DNA of 39,091 bases from Rhodoferax sp. UBA4409 (lineage in GTDB: Bacteria; Pseudomonadota; Gammaproteobacteria; Burkholderiales; Burkholderiaceae_C), in the NCBI GenBank assembly GCA_002390825.1, contig DGQR01000268.1, positions 2,000-41,090 on the forward strand. The letters run 5' to 3'. Under the pieces are notes generated by a model. That model was given only the letters and a program-made list of their open reading frames with translations, had not been told where the DNA came from and made no database searches. This document shows, piece after piece, positions 1-7,519 of the stretch. A program made the translations under genes and the position numbers. Every line of letters begins with the position of its first letter. The first letter of the stretch is position 1.

Positions 1-87
1 CGCCTGCGCAAGAAGATCGAAAAAGGCCCCATCCGCATCGCCACCGTACGCGGGCTGGGCTACTGCTTGGAAAAAATACCGGGATGA
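1..87 (+). CDS. Response regulator, C-terminal end (partial)
   Basis: Only the last 28 codons are present; the gene begins outside the window. The residues seen (IATVRGLGYCLE) are the end of an OmpR/PhoB-type winged-helix DNA-binding domain, whose C-terminal hairpin typically reads RGxGY. The stop codon overlaps the start of the sensor kinase gene in an ATGA at 84-87, so the two are translationally coupled and form a two-component pair. By the type of kinase it is probably of the TctD/QseB group, but the receiver domain cannot be seen. Confidence 0.8.
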   Translation, partial: RLRKKIEKGPIRIATVRGLGYCLEKIPG

Positions 88-1544
88 AAATATTCCAGCG
101 GGAGCAACGCAGCCTGTTCGGGGAAATCCTCGACTGGATGCTGACCCCGCTGTTGCTGCTGTGGCCCGTGAGTCTGGTACTGACCTGGCTCGTAGCGCAG
201 GGCATTGCCGGCAAGCCGTTTGACCGCGCCCTCGAATACAACGCCGGAGCCCTGGCCCAGCTGATTACGGTCAGCAAAGACCGGGTGCAGTTTGTGCTCC
301 CTCTGCCTGCCCGCGAGCTCCTCAGGGCAGACGATGCGGACACCGTCTACTACCAGGTCCTCGGCAGCCAGGGTGAGTACCTCAGCGGCGAAAAAGACCT
401 GCCGGCGCCGCCCGACGACGACCGGGTACCGCAGGGCGAAGTCCGGATGCGGGAGCTGGACTACAAGGGGGTCGACTTGCGGGTCGCCTCCATGTGGGTG
501 CGCACCGACATCCCCGGCGGCCGGCCAGCGCTGGTTCAAGTCGCGGAAACGATGGACAAGCGCTCGGTCCTCGCGACCGAAATTGTCAAAGGGGTGATGC
601 TGCCCCAGTTTGTCATCCTGCCTCTGGCGGTGCTGCTGGTCTGGTTGGCGCTGGTGCAAGCGATCAAACCCCTGAACCGTCTGGAAGAGCGCATTCGGGC
701 CCGCAGCCCGGACGATTTGAGCCCGCTGGACGTAGAAGCAGTGCCCTTGGAAGTCGTGCCGCTGGTGTCGTCGGTCAACGACCTGCTGATGCGACTCAAA
801 GACTCGATCTCGACCCAGAAGCGCTTCCTCGCCGACGCAGCGCACCAGCTCAAAACCCCTCTGGCGGGTCTGCGCATGCAAGCCGATCTTGCGCAGCGGC
901 AAGGCGCGAGCGCAGACGATTTGAAACAGTCACTGCGCCAGATCGGCCGCTCCAGCATCCGCGCAACCCACACCGTCAATCAACTGCTGGCCCTTGCACG
1001 CGCCGAGAGCAGCGGCACCGTGCTGGCTCACCAGCCCTGCGATCTGGCAAAACTCACCATGGAAGTGGTGCGGGACTGTGTGCCCAAGGCCTTGGAAAAG
1101 TCCATTGATCTGGGCTACGAAGGCGTGGAACCCGGGACACCCGGCGTCGCGATTCCGGGCAACGTCACCCTCCTCAAAGAAATGGTGCGCAATCTGGTCG
1201 ACAACGCCATCAACTACACGCCGTCCACAGCAGACCGTGCAGGCGTGATCACAGCCCGGGTCTTGCTGGATCCGTTCAGCGGCGCGCTGGTACTGCAGGT
1301 GGAAGACAACGGCCCCGGCATCCCGGCGGCCGAGCGGGAACTCGTTTTTCAACCGTTCTACCGGGCACTCGGCAACGAGGCCGATGGCTCCGGCTTGGGT
1401 TTGCCCATCGTTCAAGAAATTGCGCGCCAGCACCACGCGGAGATTGCGGTGGAAGACAGCCGGCCCGGTTACTCGCCGCCGGGCACCACGTTCACCTTGC
1501 GGTTTTCACCCTCTGCGGTCAACCCACCCGCCGAAGCCGCTTAG
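84..1544 (+). CDS. Sensor histidine kinase, TctE/QseC-like
   Basis: An inner-membrane sensor kinase of 486 aa. It has a first membrane helix at about residues 14-38, a periplasmic domain of roughly 130 residues, and a second helix at about 171-194. HAMP and HisKA regions follow, with His254 in AAHQLKTPLAGL. The ATPase domain has an N box (NLVDN, 370-374), a G1 box (DNGPGIP, from 408) and a G2 box (GSGLGLP, from 435). The H-box with Gln after the histidine is common in the TctE branch, whose known members sense tricarboxylates, but the ligand here cannot be read from sequence. It overlaps the upstream regulator gene by 4 bases. Its stop overlaps the convergent SPOR gene stop at 1541-1544. Confidence 0.9.
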   Translation: MKIFQREQRSLFGEILDWMLTPLLLLWPVSLVLTWLVAQGIAGKPFDRALEYNAGALAQLITVSKDRVQFVLPLPARELLRADDADTVYYQVLGSQGEYLSGEKDLPAPPDDDRVPQGEVRMRELDYKGVDLRVASMWVRTDIPGGRPALVQVAETMDKRSVLATEIVKGVMLPQFVILPLAVLLVWLALVQAIKPLNRLEERIRARSPDDLSPLDVEAVPLEVVPLVSSVNDLLMRLKDSISTQKRFLADAAHQLKTPLAGLRMQADLAQRQGASADDLKQSLRQIGRSSIRATHTVNQLLALARAESSGTVLAHQPCDLAKLTMEVVRDCVPKALEKSIDLGYEGVEPGTPGVAIPGNVTLLKEMVRNLVDNAINYTPSTADRAGVITARVLLDPFSGALVLQVEDNGPGIPAAERELVFQPFYRALGNEADGSGLGLPIVQEIARQHHAEIAVEDSRPGYSPPGTTFTLRFSPSAVNPPAEAA

Positions 1545-2200
1545 CTGCAGCTCTTGAGCCCGTGCCCTTGCAAAGCGGCCTTCACATCCTGAAGCCGGAG
1601 TTTGATGGCCTCGGTGGCCGCCGGCACTCGCAACTGCTGCACAGTGGCCGCCTGGCGCTCTTGCAGCACTTTGATGCCACGGATGCCTCTGGGCGCCAGA
1701 CGGGCGAGCTCCGCCTTGGCGGCCGCTTCCGTTTCAAAGCCTGCCAGGACCAAACCGGGTTGTAGATCCGGGTTCGCCACCGGTATCGCCTTGATGCCCA
1801 AAGCCGCCAGATCGGCGGTCTTTTTGGCCAGCGTCTCGCCTTTGGCCAGCTTGCCCACGTAAACCACCCAACGCGCACTCACTTTGACAGGGTCCACCTG
1901 CCAGCCGCCTGCGGGCAGCGCTTCATTCAGCACCCGACGAAGGGCCGCAGCTTCCTCGTCACTGAAGGGGCCGGCTTGCAGACACTCCTTGGGGCCCGCA
2001 TCGGCGAGCATCTGGGCTTCCACCTTCTTCAACTCTGCAGCGGTCAACAGCTGCACCGCATCCGGCTTGATCTGCTGCTGCACCCGTTGCGGCTCACTGC
2101 TGGTGTGCGGGGCAAAGCCGTACATCTGCAGATAACGGTGACTCCACGCAAAGTACAGGCCGTTTGCCAAAAGGAGTAGCAGGACAATCAGTCGCAACAT
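1541..2200 (-). CDS. SPOR domain-containing membrane protein
   Basis: A 219 aa protein with one N-terminal membrane anchor (about residues 2-19, LIVLLLLLANGLYFAW) and a long periplasmic part. The C-terminal half looks like a SPOR fold (VYVGKLAKGETLAKK, then a Gln/Leu-rich stretch with AGFETEAAAKAEL). SPOR domains bind denuded peptidoglycan at the septum. The start at 2200 is chosen because translation from further upstream would run through the biotin ligase gene, and ATG at 2200 begins directly with the membrane helix. It lies 5 bases after the birA stop and is probably co-transcribed with it. A CoaX-type pantothenate kinase gene, which often sits between these two genes in relatives, is absent here. 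Confidence 0.8.
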   Translation of the reverse strand: MLRLIVLLLLLANGLYFAWSHRYLQMYGFAPHTSSEPQRVQQQIKPDAVQLLTAAELKKVEAQMLADAGPKECLQAGPFSDEEAAALRRVLNEALPAGGWQVDPVKVSARWVVYVGKLAKGETLAKKTADLAALGIKAIPVANPDLQPGLVLAGFETEAAAKAELARLAPRGIRGIKVLQERQAATVQQLRVPAATEAIKLRLQDVKAALQGHGLKSCS

Positions 2201-2205
2201 AGAAG

Positions 2206-2994
2206 TCAGGAGGGGTTGAGGGGGGGTGCAGATACCGGACGCACGCTCACTTCCGCGCTGTTGATTCTGACAGTTCCCGCCCCGGTGTCGACCAGCAGCA
2301 CCCCGCTGGCGTCTACACCCAGTGCGGTACCTTGTGTGCCATCGGTACACACCACCGCCTGACCCGCCAACAAATCACGCGCATGGTAAGCACCGCGCAA
2401 CGGTGTAAAACCTTCGGTCGCAAACGTCAGCACCGCTTGCACCAAAGGCGCGATCACCCGGTGCAAGACCTCTGGCGCATCCACATCAGGCAGCAATTCT
2501 TGCAAGGCCGCAGGCGGGGTGCGCAAACCATCCCCCTGGCGCGGCGTGATGTTGATGCCCACACCAATGACGGCGTAGCGTTGCGTGCCAGCGCTGGCGG
2601 TTTCAATCAGAATGCCGGCCAGCTTGCGGCCCTGCCACCAGACGTCATTGGGCCACTTCAGCTGCAACTCCGGGTGCAAGCTCTGCACCACGGACAGCCC
2701 CACCGCCAGCGACAGCCCCGACCAATCCGCAGGCTGCAAAGGCAGGCCTAACGAGAAGGTCAAAGTGCCCCCGTCGCCCTGGGTGTCGCTTTGCCAGTCG
2801 CGCCCCAGGCGGCCCCGGCCGGCGGTCTGCCGCTCTGCGACCAGCAGCACCGGCTCGCATTGGCCTGCCCGTGCGCGCCGCATCAGTTCTGAGTTGGTGG
2901 AATCAATTTCCGGCAACACCTCGACACTGAAACCGGGAAGGACCGCAAACACCGCTTCCCAAATCGCTTCCGCAGGCCAGCGGGTCACGTTCAT
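2206..2994 (-). CDS. birA: Biotin--[acetyl-CoA-carboxylase] ligase
   Basis: Attaches biotin to the biotin carboxyl carrier protein of acetyl-CoA carboxylase through biotinyl-AMP. The 262 aa product shows EIDSTNSELMRRA, the biotinyl-adenylate loop GRGRLGRDW, KWPNDVWW, KLAGILIE and VIGVGINI. A C-terminal SH3-like segment (LAGQAVVCTDGTQG onward) follows. It starts directly with the catalytic domain, with no N-terminal helix-turn-helix, so it is a monofunctional (group I) ligase that cannot act as the BirA repressor. The start at 2994 is set by an ATGA overlap with the SET gene stop (2991-2994), which indicates translational coupling. Confidence 0.93.
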   Translation of the reverse strand: MNVTRWPAEAIWEAVFAVLPGFSVEVLPEIDSTNSELMRRARAGQCEPVLLVAERQTAGRGRLGRDWQSDTQGDGGTLTFSLGLPLQPADWSGLSLAVGLSVVQSLHPELQLKWPNDVWWQGRKLAGILIETASAGTQRYAVIGVGINITPRQGDGLRTPPAALQELLPDVDAPEVLHRVIAPLVQAVLTFATEGFTPLRGAYHARDLLAGQAVVCTDGTQGTALGVDASGVLLVDTGAGTVRINSAEVSVRPVSAPPLNPS

Positions 2995-3482
2995 CGCTTG
3001 GGGGCCAACAAGGTGCCACGGCAGTTGCTGCTGCCACACCAGCAGGGGTATTCCGCCTTGAGCTTCTTGGTGTAGCGCTCCTCCAAAATCAGGCCGTAGT
3101 CGTAGTTCAGCTCTTCACCGGCGCGGATGTTGCGCAGCGCCTTGATGAATACACGACCCTCTTCTTCGTCAGCAATGCAGTTGCCGTCGCAGGAGTGATT
3201 GATCCAGCGCGAGGAGTTGCCGCCGAACAAGGCGTCGATCACGTTGCCATCTTCGAGCGAGAAGTAAAACGTGTGGTTCGGGTCTTTGGGGTCGTGGGGG
3301 TGGCGGTCCTGGGCTTCCTGCCAGCTGATGATCTCGCCCACATACTCAATGATGGTTTCGCCTTCGGCGATATCCTGCAGCGCGAACACCCCTTTGCCAT
3401 GTACCCCGGAGCGCCGTGTCTGGATGCGCCGTGCCGGCGAGGCGGGCACACTGGTGGAGGATTTCACTGGGGTTTTTGCCAC
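2991..3482 (-). CDS. SET domain protein-lysine methyltransferase-like protein
   Basis: A small protein of about 163 aa made almost entirely of a SET domain. It has RRSGVHGKGVFALQDI, EYVGEII, the pseudoknot motif RWINHSC and the catalytic tyrosine region GEELNYDYGL. A post-SET zinc-binding CWCGSSNC follows near the end. SET proteins transfer methyl from S-adenosylmethionine to lysine; the bacterial substrate is unknown. No ATG precedes the domain. The start is inferred as GTG at 3482 (alternative GTG at 3467), since upstream in-frame sequence runs into the divergent topB. Only about 100 bp separate it from topB, so the two share a divergent promoter region. It is coupled to birA by ATGA. Confidence 0.85.
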   Translation of the reverse strand: MAKTPVKSSTSVPASPARRIQTRRSGVHGKGVFALQDIAEGETIIEYVGEIISWQEAQDRHPHDPKDPNHTFYFSLEDGNVIDALFGGNSSRWINHSCDGNCIADEEEGRVFIKALRNIRAGEELNYDYGLILEERYTKKLKAEYPCWCGSSNCRGTLLAPKR

Positions 3483-3508
3483 GGCCGGAAAGTTTGGTAT
3501 GGTGAATC

Positions 3509-3570
3509 GTATGGGCGCGCATGTGTGCGTGCCTGCGTGTGCAAGTGCGCGCCTGCGCGCACGCGAGAAT
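3509..3570. promoter_or_regulatory. Divergent promoter region with alternating purine-pyrimidine tract
   Basis: The short spacer between the SET gene and topB contains a stretch made largely of alternating purines and pyrimidines (GCGCGCATGTGTGCGTG, then GTGTGCAAGTGCGCGCC, then GCGCGCACGCG). It must hold the promoters for both genes. Such tracts can adopt Z-DNA under negative supercoiling. No clear -35/-10 pair was identified. A topoisomerase gene directly downstream makes supercoiling-dependent control conceivable, but that is inference. Confidence 0.45.
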
Positions 3571-3584
3571 TGGATTGTAGTCAG

Positions 3585-6548
3585 ATGAAAAACACCGTTT
3601 TGAACAAAACATTGGTTATTGCTGAAAAGCCGTCGGTCGCACAAGACATCGTGCGTGCACTCACTCCGGTGGCGGGCAAATTTGAAAAACACGACGAATA
3701 TTTCGAGAGCGACAGCTACGTGGTTTCCAGCGCCGTCGGTCACTTGGTTGAGATCCAAGCGCCCGAGGCCTACGACGTTAAACGCGGCAAATGGAGCTTT
3801 GCGCAGTTGCCCGTCATTCCGCCCCACTTTGACCTCAAGCCGGTCGACAAAACCAAGACGCGCCTGAACGCGGTGGTCAAGCTGGCCAAGCGCAAGGATG
3901 TCGACAAGATCGTGAACGCCTGCGACGCGGGCCGCGAAGGAGAGCTGATCTTCCGCCTGATTGAGCAATACGCCGGTGGCGCCAAGCCGCTGGGCAAGCC
4001 GGTCAGCCGCCTGTGGCTGCAGTCCATGACGCCCCAGGCCATCCGCGATGGCTTTGACAACCTGCGCACCAACGCCCAGATGCAGCCCCTGGCCGATGCC
4101 GCCCGCTGCCGGTCTGAAGCCGACTGGCTGGTGGGTATCAACGGCACCCGTGCGATGACCGCGTTCAACAGCCGCGACGGCGGTTTCTTCCTAACCACCG
4201 TGGGCCGGGTGCAGACCCCCACGCTCTCAGTGGTGGTAGAGCGCGAAGAGCTGATCCGCAAATTTGTCAGCCGCGATTACTGGGAGATCCACGCCACCTT
4301 CGCCGCCCAAGCGGGCGAGTACGCGGGCAAGTGGTTCAACCCCGCTCACAAAAAAGATGCGGACGACGCCGAGAAAAAGGCCGACCGCGTCTGGACCCAG
4401 GCCGAGGCCAAGGCGATTGCAGACGCGGTGCGCGGCCAGCCCGCCACCGTGACCGAAGAGAGCAAGCCCACCACCCAGGCTTCTCCCCTGCTGTTCGACC
4501 TGACCAGCCTGCAGCGCGAGGCCAACGGCAAGTTTGGTTTCTCGGCCAAGACCACCTTGCAGATTGCCCAAAGCCTCTACGAGCGCCACAAGGCCCTGAC
4601 CTACCCGCGTACCGATTCGCGCGCCCTGCCCGAAGACTATGTGCCGGTCGTCAAAAAGACCTTCGAGATGCTGGCCGACAGCGACATGCGCCATCTGGCG
4701 CCGCACGCACTGGTCGCACTGAATAACAACTACATCCGCCCCACCAAGCGCGTGTTCGACAACGCCAAGGTGTCGGATCACTTTGCGATCATCCCCACCC
4801 TGCAAGCGCCCAGCGGCCTGAGCGAGGCGGAGCAAAAGCTGTACGACTTGGTGGTGCGCCGCTTCATGGCGGTGTTCTTCCCGAGTGCCGAATACCAGGT
4901 CACCACCCGCATCACCACCGCTGCACAGCACGCCTTCAAGACGGAAGGCAAGGTGCTGGTCAAGCCGGGCTGGCTGGCCATCTACGGCAAAGAAGCCGCC
5001 GCCGAAGTGGAAGACGCCAAGGAAGGCGACAAAGGCCAGAACCTGGTGCCCGTAGCCCCCGGCGAAAAGGTCAAGGGCGACCCGGTAGACCCCAAGGGCC
5101 TCAAGACCAAACCGCCTGCACGCTACTCCGAAGCTACCTTGCTCGGTGCCATGGAAGGTGCCGGCAAAACCGTGGAAGACGACGAGCTGCGCGAAGCCAT
5201 GCAAGAGAAGGGTCTGGGCACACCAGCCACCCGCTCCAGCATCATCGAAGGCCTGATTGCCGAGAAGTACATGCTGCGCGAAGGTCGCGAGTTGATCCCG
5301 ACCGCCAAGTCCTTCCAGCTCATGACGCTCTTGCGCGGCCTCGATGTGCAGGAACTGACCAAGGCCGAGCTCACCGGTGAGTGGGAATACAAGCTCGCCC
5401 AGATGGAACAGGGCAAGCTCAGCCGCGAAAAGTTCATGGCCGAGATCGCCGCCATGACCGAGCACATGGTCAAAAAGGCCAAAGAATACGACCGCGACAC
5501 CATCCCCGGTGACTACGCCACCCTGGCGGCCCCTTGCCCCAACTGCGGTGGCATCGTCAAAGAAAACTACCGCCGCTACACCTGTACCGGTGCAGACGGT
5601 CACAGCGAAGGCTGCGGTTTCTCGTTCGGCAAATCCCCCGCGGGGCGCACCTTCGAGCCCGCAGAGGTAGAGCAGTTCCTGCGTGACAAACACATCGGCC
5701 CCTTGGACGGTTTCCGCTCCAAGGCCGGCTGGCCTTTTGTGGGCGAGATGGTCATTAAGTTTGACGAAGAGGCCAAGAACTACAAGCTCGAGTTCGACTT
5801 CGGCGATGACAAAGCCGGCGAAGAAGACGGTGAACTGGTCGACTTCGGCACCCAGACCGCCTTGGGCGCTTGCCCCAAGTGCGGCGGCAACGTGTTTGAA
5901 CACGGCAAAAACTACGTGTGTGAAAAATCGGTCCCCACCGATGCGCAGCCCACCCCGAGCTGCGACTTCAAGAGCGGCCAAATCATCCTGCAGCAACCCA
6001 TCGAGCGCGAGCAGATGCAAAAGCTGCTGGCGACCGGCAAGACCGACCTGCTCGACAAGTTCGTCTCGATGCGCACCCGCCGTGCCTTCAAGGCCATGCT
6101 GGCCTGGGACGCGGCCGAGGGCAAGGTGAACTTCGAATTCGCACCCAGCAAATTCCCGCCCCGCAAGACCGCTTTCAAGGCAGCCGCCAAGACCGGCGCC
6201 GCTACCAAAACAGGAGCTGCTCGCGCAGGAACCACGGGCGCTGCAGCCAAAAAAGCGCCTGCAAAGAAGGCCGCTGCCGTCAAAGAAGCCAAGCCCAAGG
6301 CGCCGCGCAAAACCACCGCAGCCAGCGGCAAACAGCCCAGCGCCGAGTTGGCCGCGGTGATCGGCGCCGAGCCGATCGCCCGCCCGCAAGTCATGAAAAA
6401 ACTGTGGGATTACATCAAGGCCAACGGCCTGCAGGACGCCAAGGACAAGCGCAGCATCAACGCCGATGCCAAGCTGCTCGCAGTGTTCGGCAAGCCGCAG
6501 GTCACCATGTTTGAGTTGGCCGGCATTGCCGGCAAGCACCTGAGTTAA
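3585..6548 (+). CDS. topB: DNA topoisomerase III with C-terminal SWIB domain
   Basis: A type IA topoisomerase of 987 aa that passes single DNA strands and resolves recombination and replication intermediates. The N-terminal TOPRIM domain has EKPSVAQ near residue 15 and the acidic DAGREGE motif at 114-120. The catalytic tyrosine is Tyr340 in YPRTDSRALP, and GRVQTPTL precedes it. Two zinc-ribbon-like segments start at Cys651 and Cys763. An Ala/Lys-rich linker (about 865-915) follows, then a SWIB/MDM2-like domain at about 921-987 (KLWDYIKANGLQD, KRSINADAKL). The ATG at 3585 is chosen because it begins just before the TOPRIM strand; longer frames run into the divergent SET gene. Part of the linker resembles the local dispersed repeat (6201-6255). 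Confidence 0.95.
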   Translation: MKNTVLNKTLVIAEKPSVAQDIVRALTPVAGKFEKHDEYFESDSYVVSSAVGHLVEIQAPEAYDVKRGKWSFAQLPVIPPHFDLKPVDKTKTRLNAVVKLAKRKDVDKIVNACDAGREGELIFRLIEQYAGGAKPLGKPVSRLWLQSMTPQAIRDGFDNLRTNAQMQPLADAARCRSEADWLVGINGTRAMTAFNSRDGGFFLTTVGRVQTPTLSVVVEREELIRKFVSRDYWEIHATFAAQAGEYAGKWFNPAHKKDADDAEKKADRVWTQAEAKAIADAVRGQPATVTEESKPTTQASPLLFDLTSLQREANGKFGFSAKTTLQIAQSLYERHKALTYPRTDSRALPEDYVPVVKKTFEMLADSDMRHLAPHALVALNNNYIRPTKRVFDNAKVSDHFAIIPTLQAPSGLSEAEQKLYDLVVRRFMAVFFPSAEYQVTTRITTAAQHAFKTEGKVLVKPGWLAIYGKEAAAEVEDAKEGDKGQNLVPVAPGEKVKGDPVDPKGLKTKPPARYSEATLLGAMEGAGKTVEDDELREAMQEKGLGTPATRSSIIEGLIAEKYMLREGRELIPTAKSFQLMTLLRGLDVQELTKAELTGEWEYKLAQMEQGKLSREKFMAEIAAMTEHMVKKAKEYDRDTIPGDYATLAAPCPNCGGIVKENYRRYTCTGADGHSEGCGFSFGKSPAGRTFEPAEVEQFLRDKHIGPLDGFRSKAGWPFVGEMVIKFDEEAKNYKLEFDFGDDKAGEEDGELVDFGTQTALGACPKCGGNVFEHGKNYVCEKSVPTDAQPTPSCDFKSGQIILQQPIEREQMQKLLATGKTDLLDKFVSMRTRRAFKAMLAWDAAEGKVNFEFAPSKFPPRKTAFKAAAKTGAATKTGAARAGTTGAAAKKAPAKKAAAVKEAKPKAPRKTTAASGKQPSAELAAVIGAEPIARPQVMKKLWDYIKANGLQDAKDKRSINADAKLLAVFGKPQVTMFELAGIAGKHLS
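6201..6255 (+). repeat. Possible in-frame copy of the dispersed repeat inside topB
   Basis: Bases here read GCTACCAAAACAGGAGCTGC, TCGCGCAGGAACCACGGGCG, CTGCAGCCAAAAAA. They follow the order and spacing of the dispersed repeat seen elsewhere in the window (GTAGCTGCTTGCGCAG, TTTACG, GCGCTAGAGCC, ATTTG). The reading frame used by topB is free of stops in the consensus repeat. The segment lies in the low-complexity Ala/Lys linker, so composition alone could explain part of the match. Confidence 0.4.
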
Positions 6549-6583
6549 GGCCACCGTCATCTTGGTCGGTCACACTGCGCACC

Positions 6584-7519
6584 ATGCAATTTACCGAACA
6601 AGAAGACGAGCACGCCCCCCACAGTGCCGCTGAACGCGCGGCAGCTGCGAGCCGCAGCACCTGGGTGAGCGTGGTGGTGAACGTGGTGCTGGCCAGTGCC
6701 CAGATCATTGTGGGCACGCTCACCAAGTCACAGGCGCTGTTCGCCGACGGCATCCACTCCTTGTCTGACCTCGTGTCGGACTTTGTGGTGCTGTTCGCCG
6801 GCTACCATGCCAAAAAAGATGCGGATGACGACCACCCTTACGGGCACCAGCGGTTTGAGACCGCAGCGTCTTTGGCCCTGGGCCTGATCCTGCTCGCAGT
6901 GGGTGGCGGAATGGTCTGGTCGGCCCTGGGCAAGCTGGAGTCGCCCGACACCATTGCCCCGGCCCACACCACGGCCTTGTGGGTGGCGTTGGGGGCCATC
7001 GTCACCAAAGAGCTTTTGTTCCGCTACATGCTGCGCGTCGCCAAGGCCGTCAAATCCAGCCTGCTGGTGGCTAATGCCTGGCATGCGCGGTCGGACGCCG
7101 CCTCGTCATTGGTGGTGAGCCTGGGCATTCTCGGCAGCATGGCCGGCTACCCCTTGCTGGACCCGATTGCCGCCCTGATTGTGGGCTTCATGGTCGGCAA
7201 AATGGGCTGGAGCTTTGCGTGGGACGCGCTTCACGACCTGATGGACCGCGGCCTCGATGAAGCCGAAGTCCAAGCCATTCGCGCCACCCTGCTGGCCACG
7301 CCCGGAGTATCTGGCGTGCACGATGTGCGCACCCGCAAGATGGGCGACATGGTGGTGGCGGATGCCCACATTGAGGTGGACGCACAGCTCACCGTGGAAG
7401 AGGGTCACAACATCGCCGTAGCCGCCCGCCAAGCGGTGCTCCAGCGCCACCGGGTTTTGAATTTGATGACCCACGTTGACCCGGCGCACCGGCCCGACGC
7501 GGACCACGCTCGCCCTTAA
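6584..7519 (+). CDS. Cation diffusion facilitator family transporter
   Basis: An inner-membrane metal/proton antiporter of 311 aa, the usual CDF length. Helix 2 carries HSLSD (His58 and Asp62) and helix 5 carries HARSD, giving two HxxxD pairs. That arrangement is typical of zinc-type CDFs rather than the DxxxD of E. coli FieF. The motif DDDHPYGHQRFE follows helix 2 and is a hallmark of the FieF/MamM branch. The cytoplasmic C-terminal domain is at about 215-300 (VRTRKMGDMVVADAHIEV). Likely role: export of Zn, Fe or a similar divalent ion; the ion cannot be fixed from sequence. It follows topB by 35 bp, and its stop overlaps the convergent permease stop at 7516-7519. Confidence 0.9.
   Translation: MQFTEQEDEHAPHSAAERAAAASRSTWVSVVVNVVLASAQIIVGTLTKSQALFADGIHSLSDLVSDFVVLFAGYHAKKDADDDHPYGHQRFETAASLALGLILLAVGGGMVWSALGKLESPDTIAPAHTTALWVALGAIVTKELLFRYMLRVAKAVKSSLLVANAWHARSDAASSLVVSLGILGSMAGYPLLDPIAALIVGFMVGKMGWSFAWDALHDLMDRGLDEAEVQAIRATLLATPGVSGVHDVRTRKMGDMVVADAHIEVDAQLTVEEGHNIAVAARQAVLQRHRVLNLMTHVDPAHRPDADHARP

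Noticed and set aside
4227..6560. A 777-residue open frame antisense to topB
   Set aside because: It is fully opposite an unambiguous topB, with Gly/Leu/His-biased composition and no family motif.
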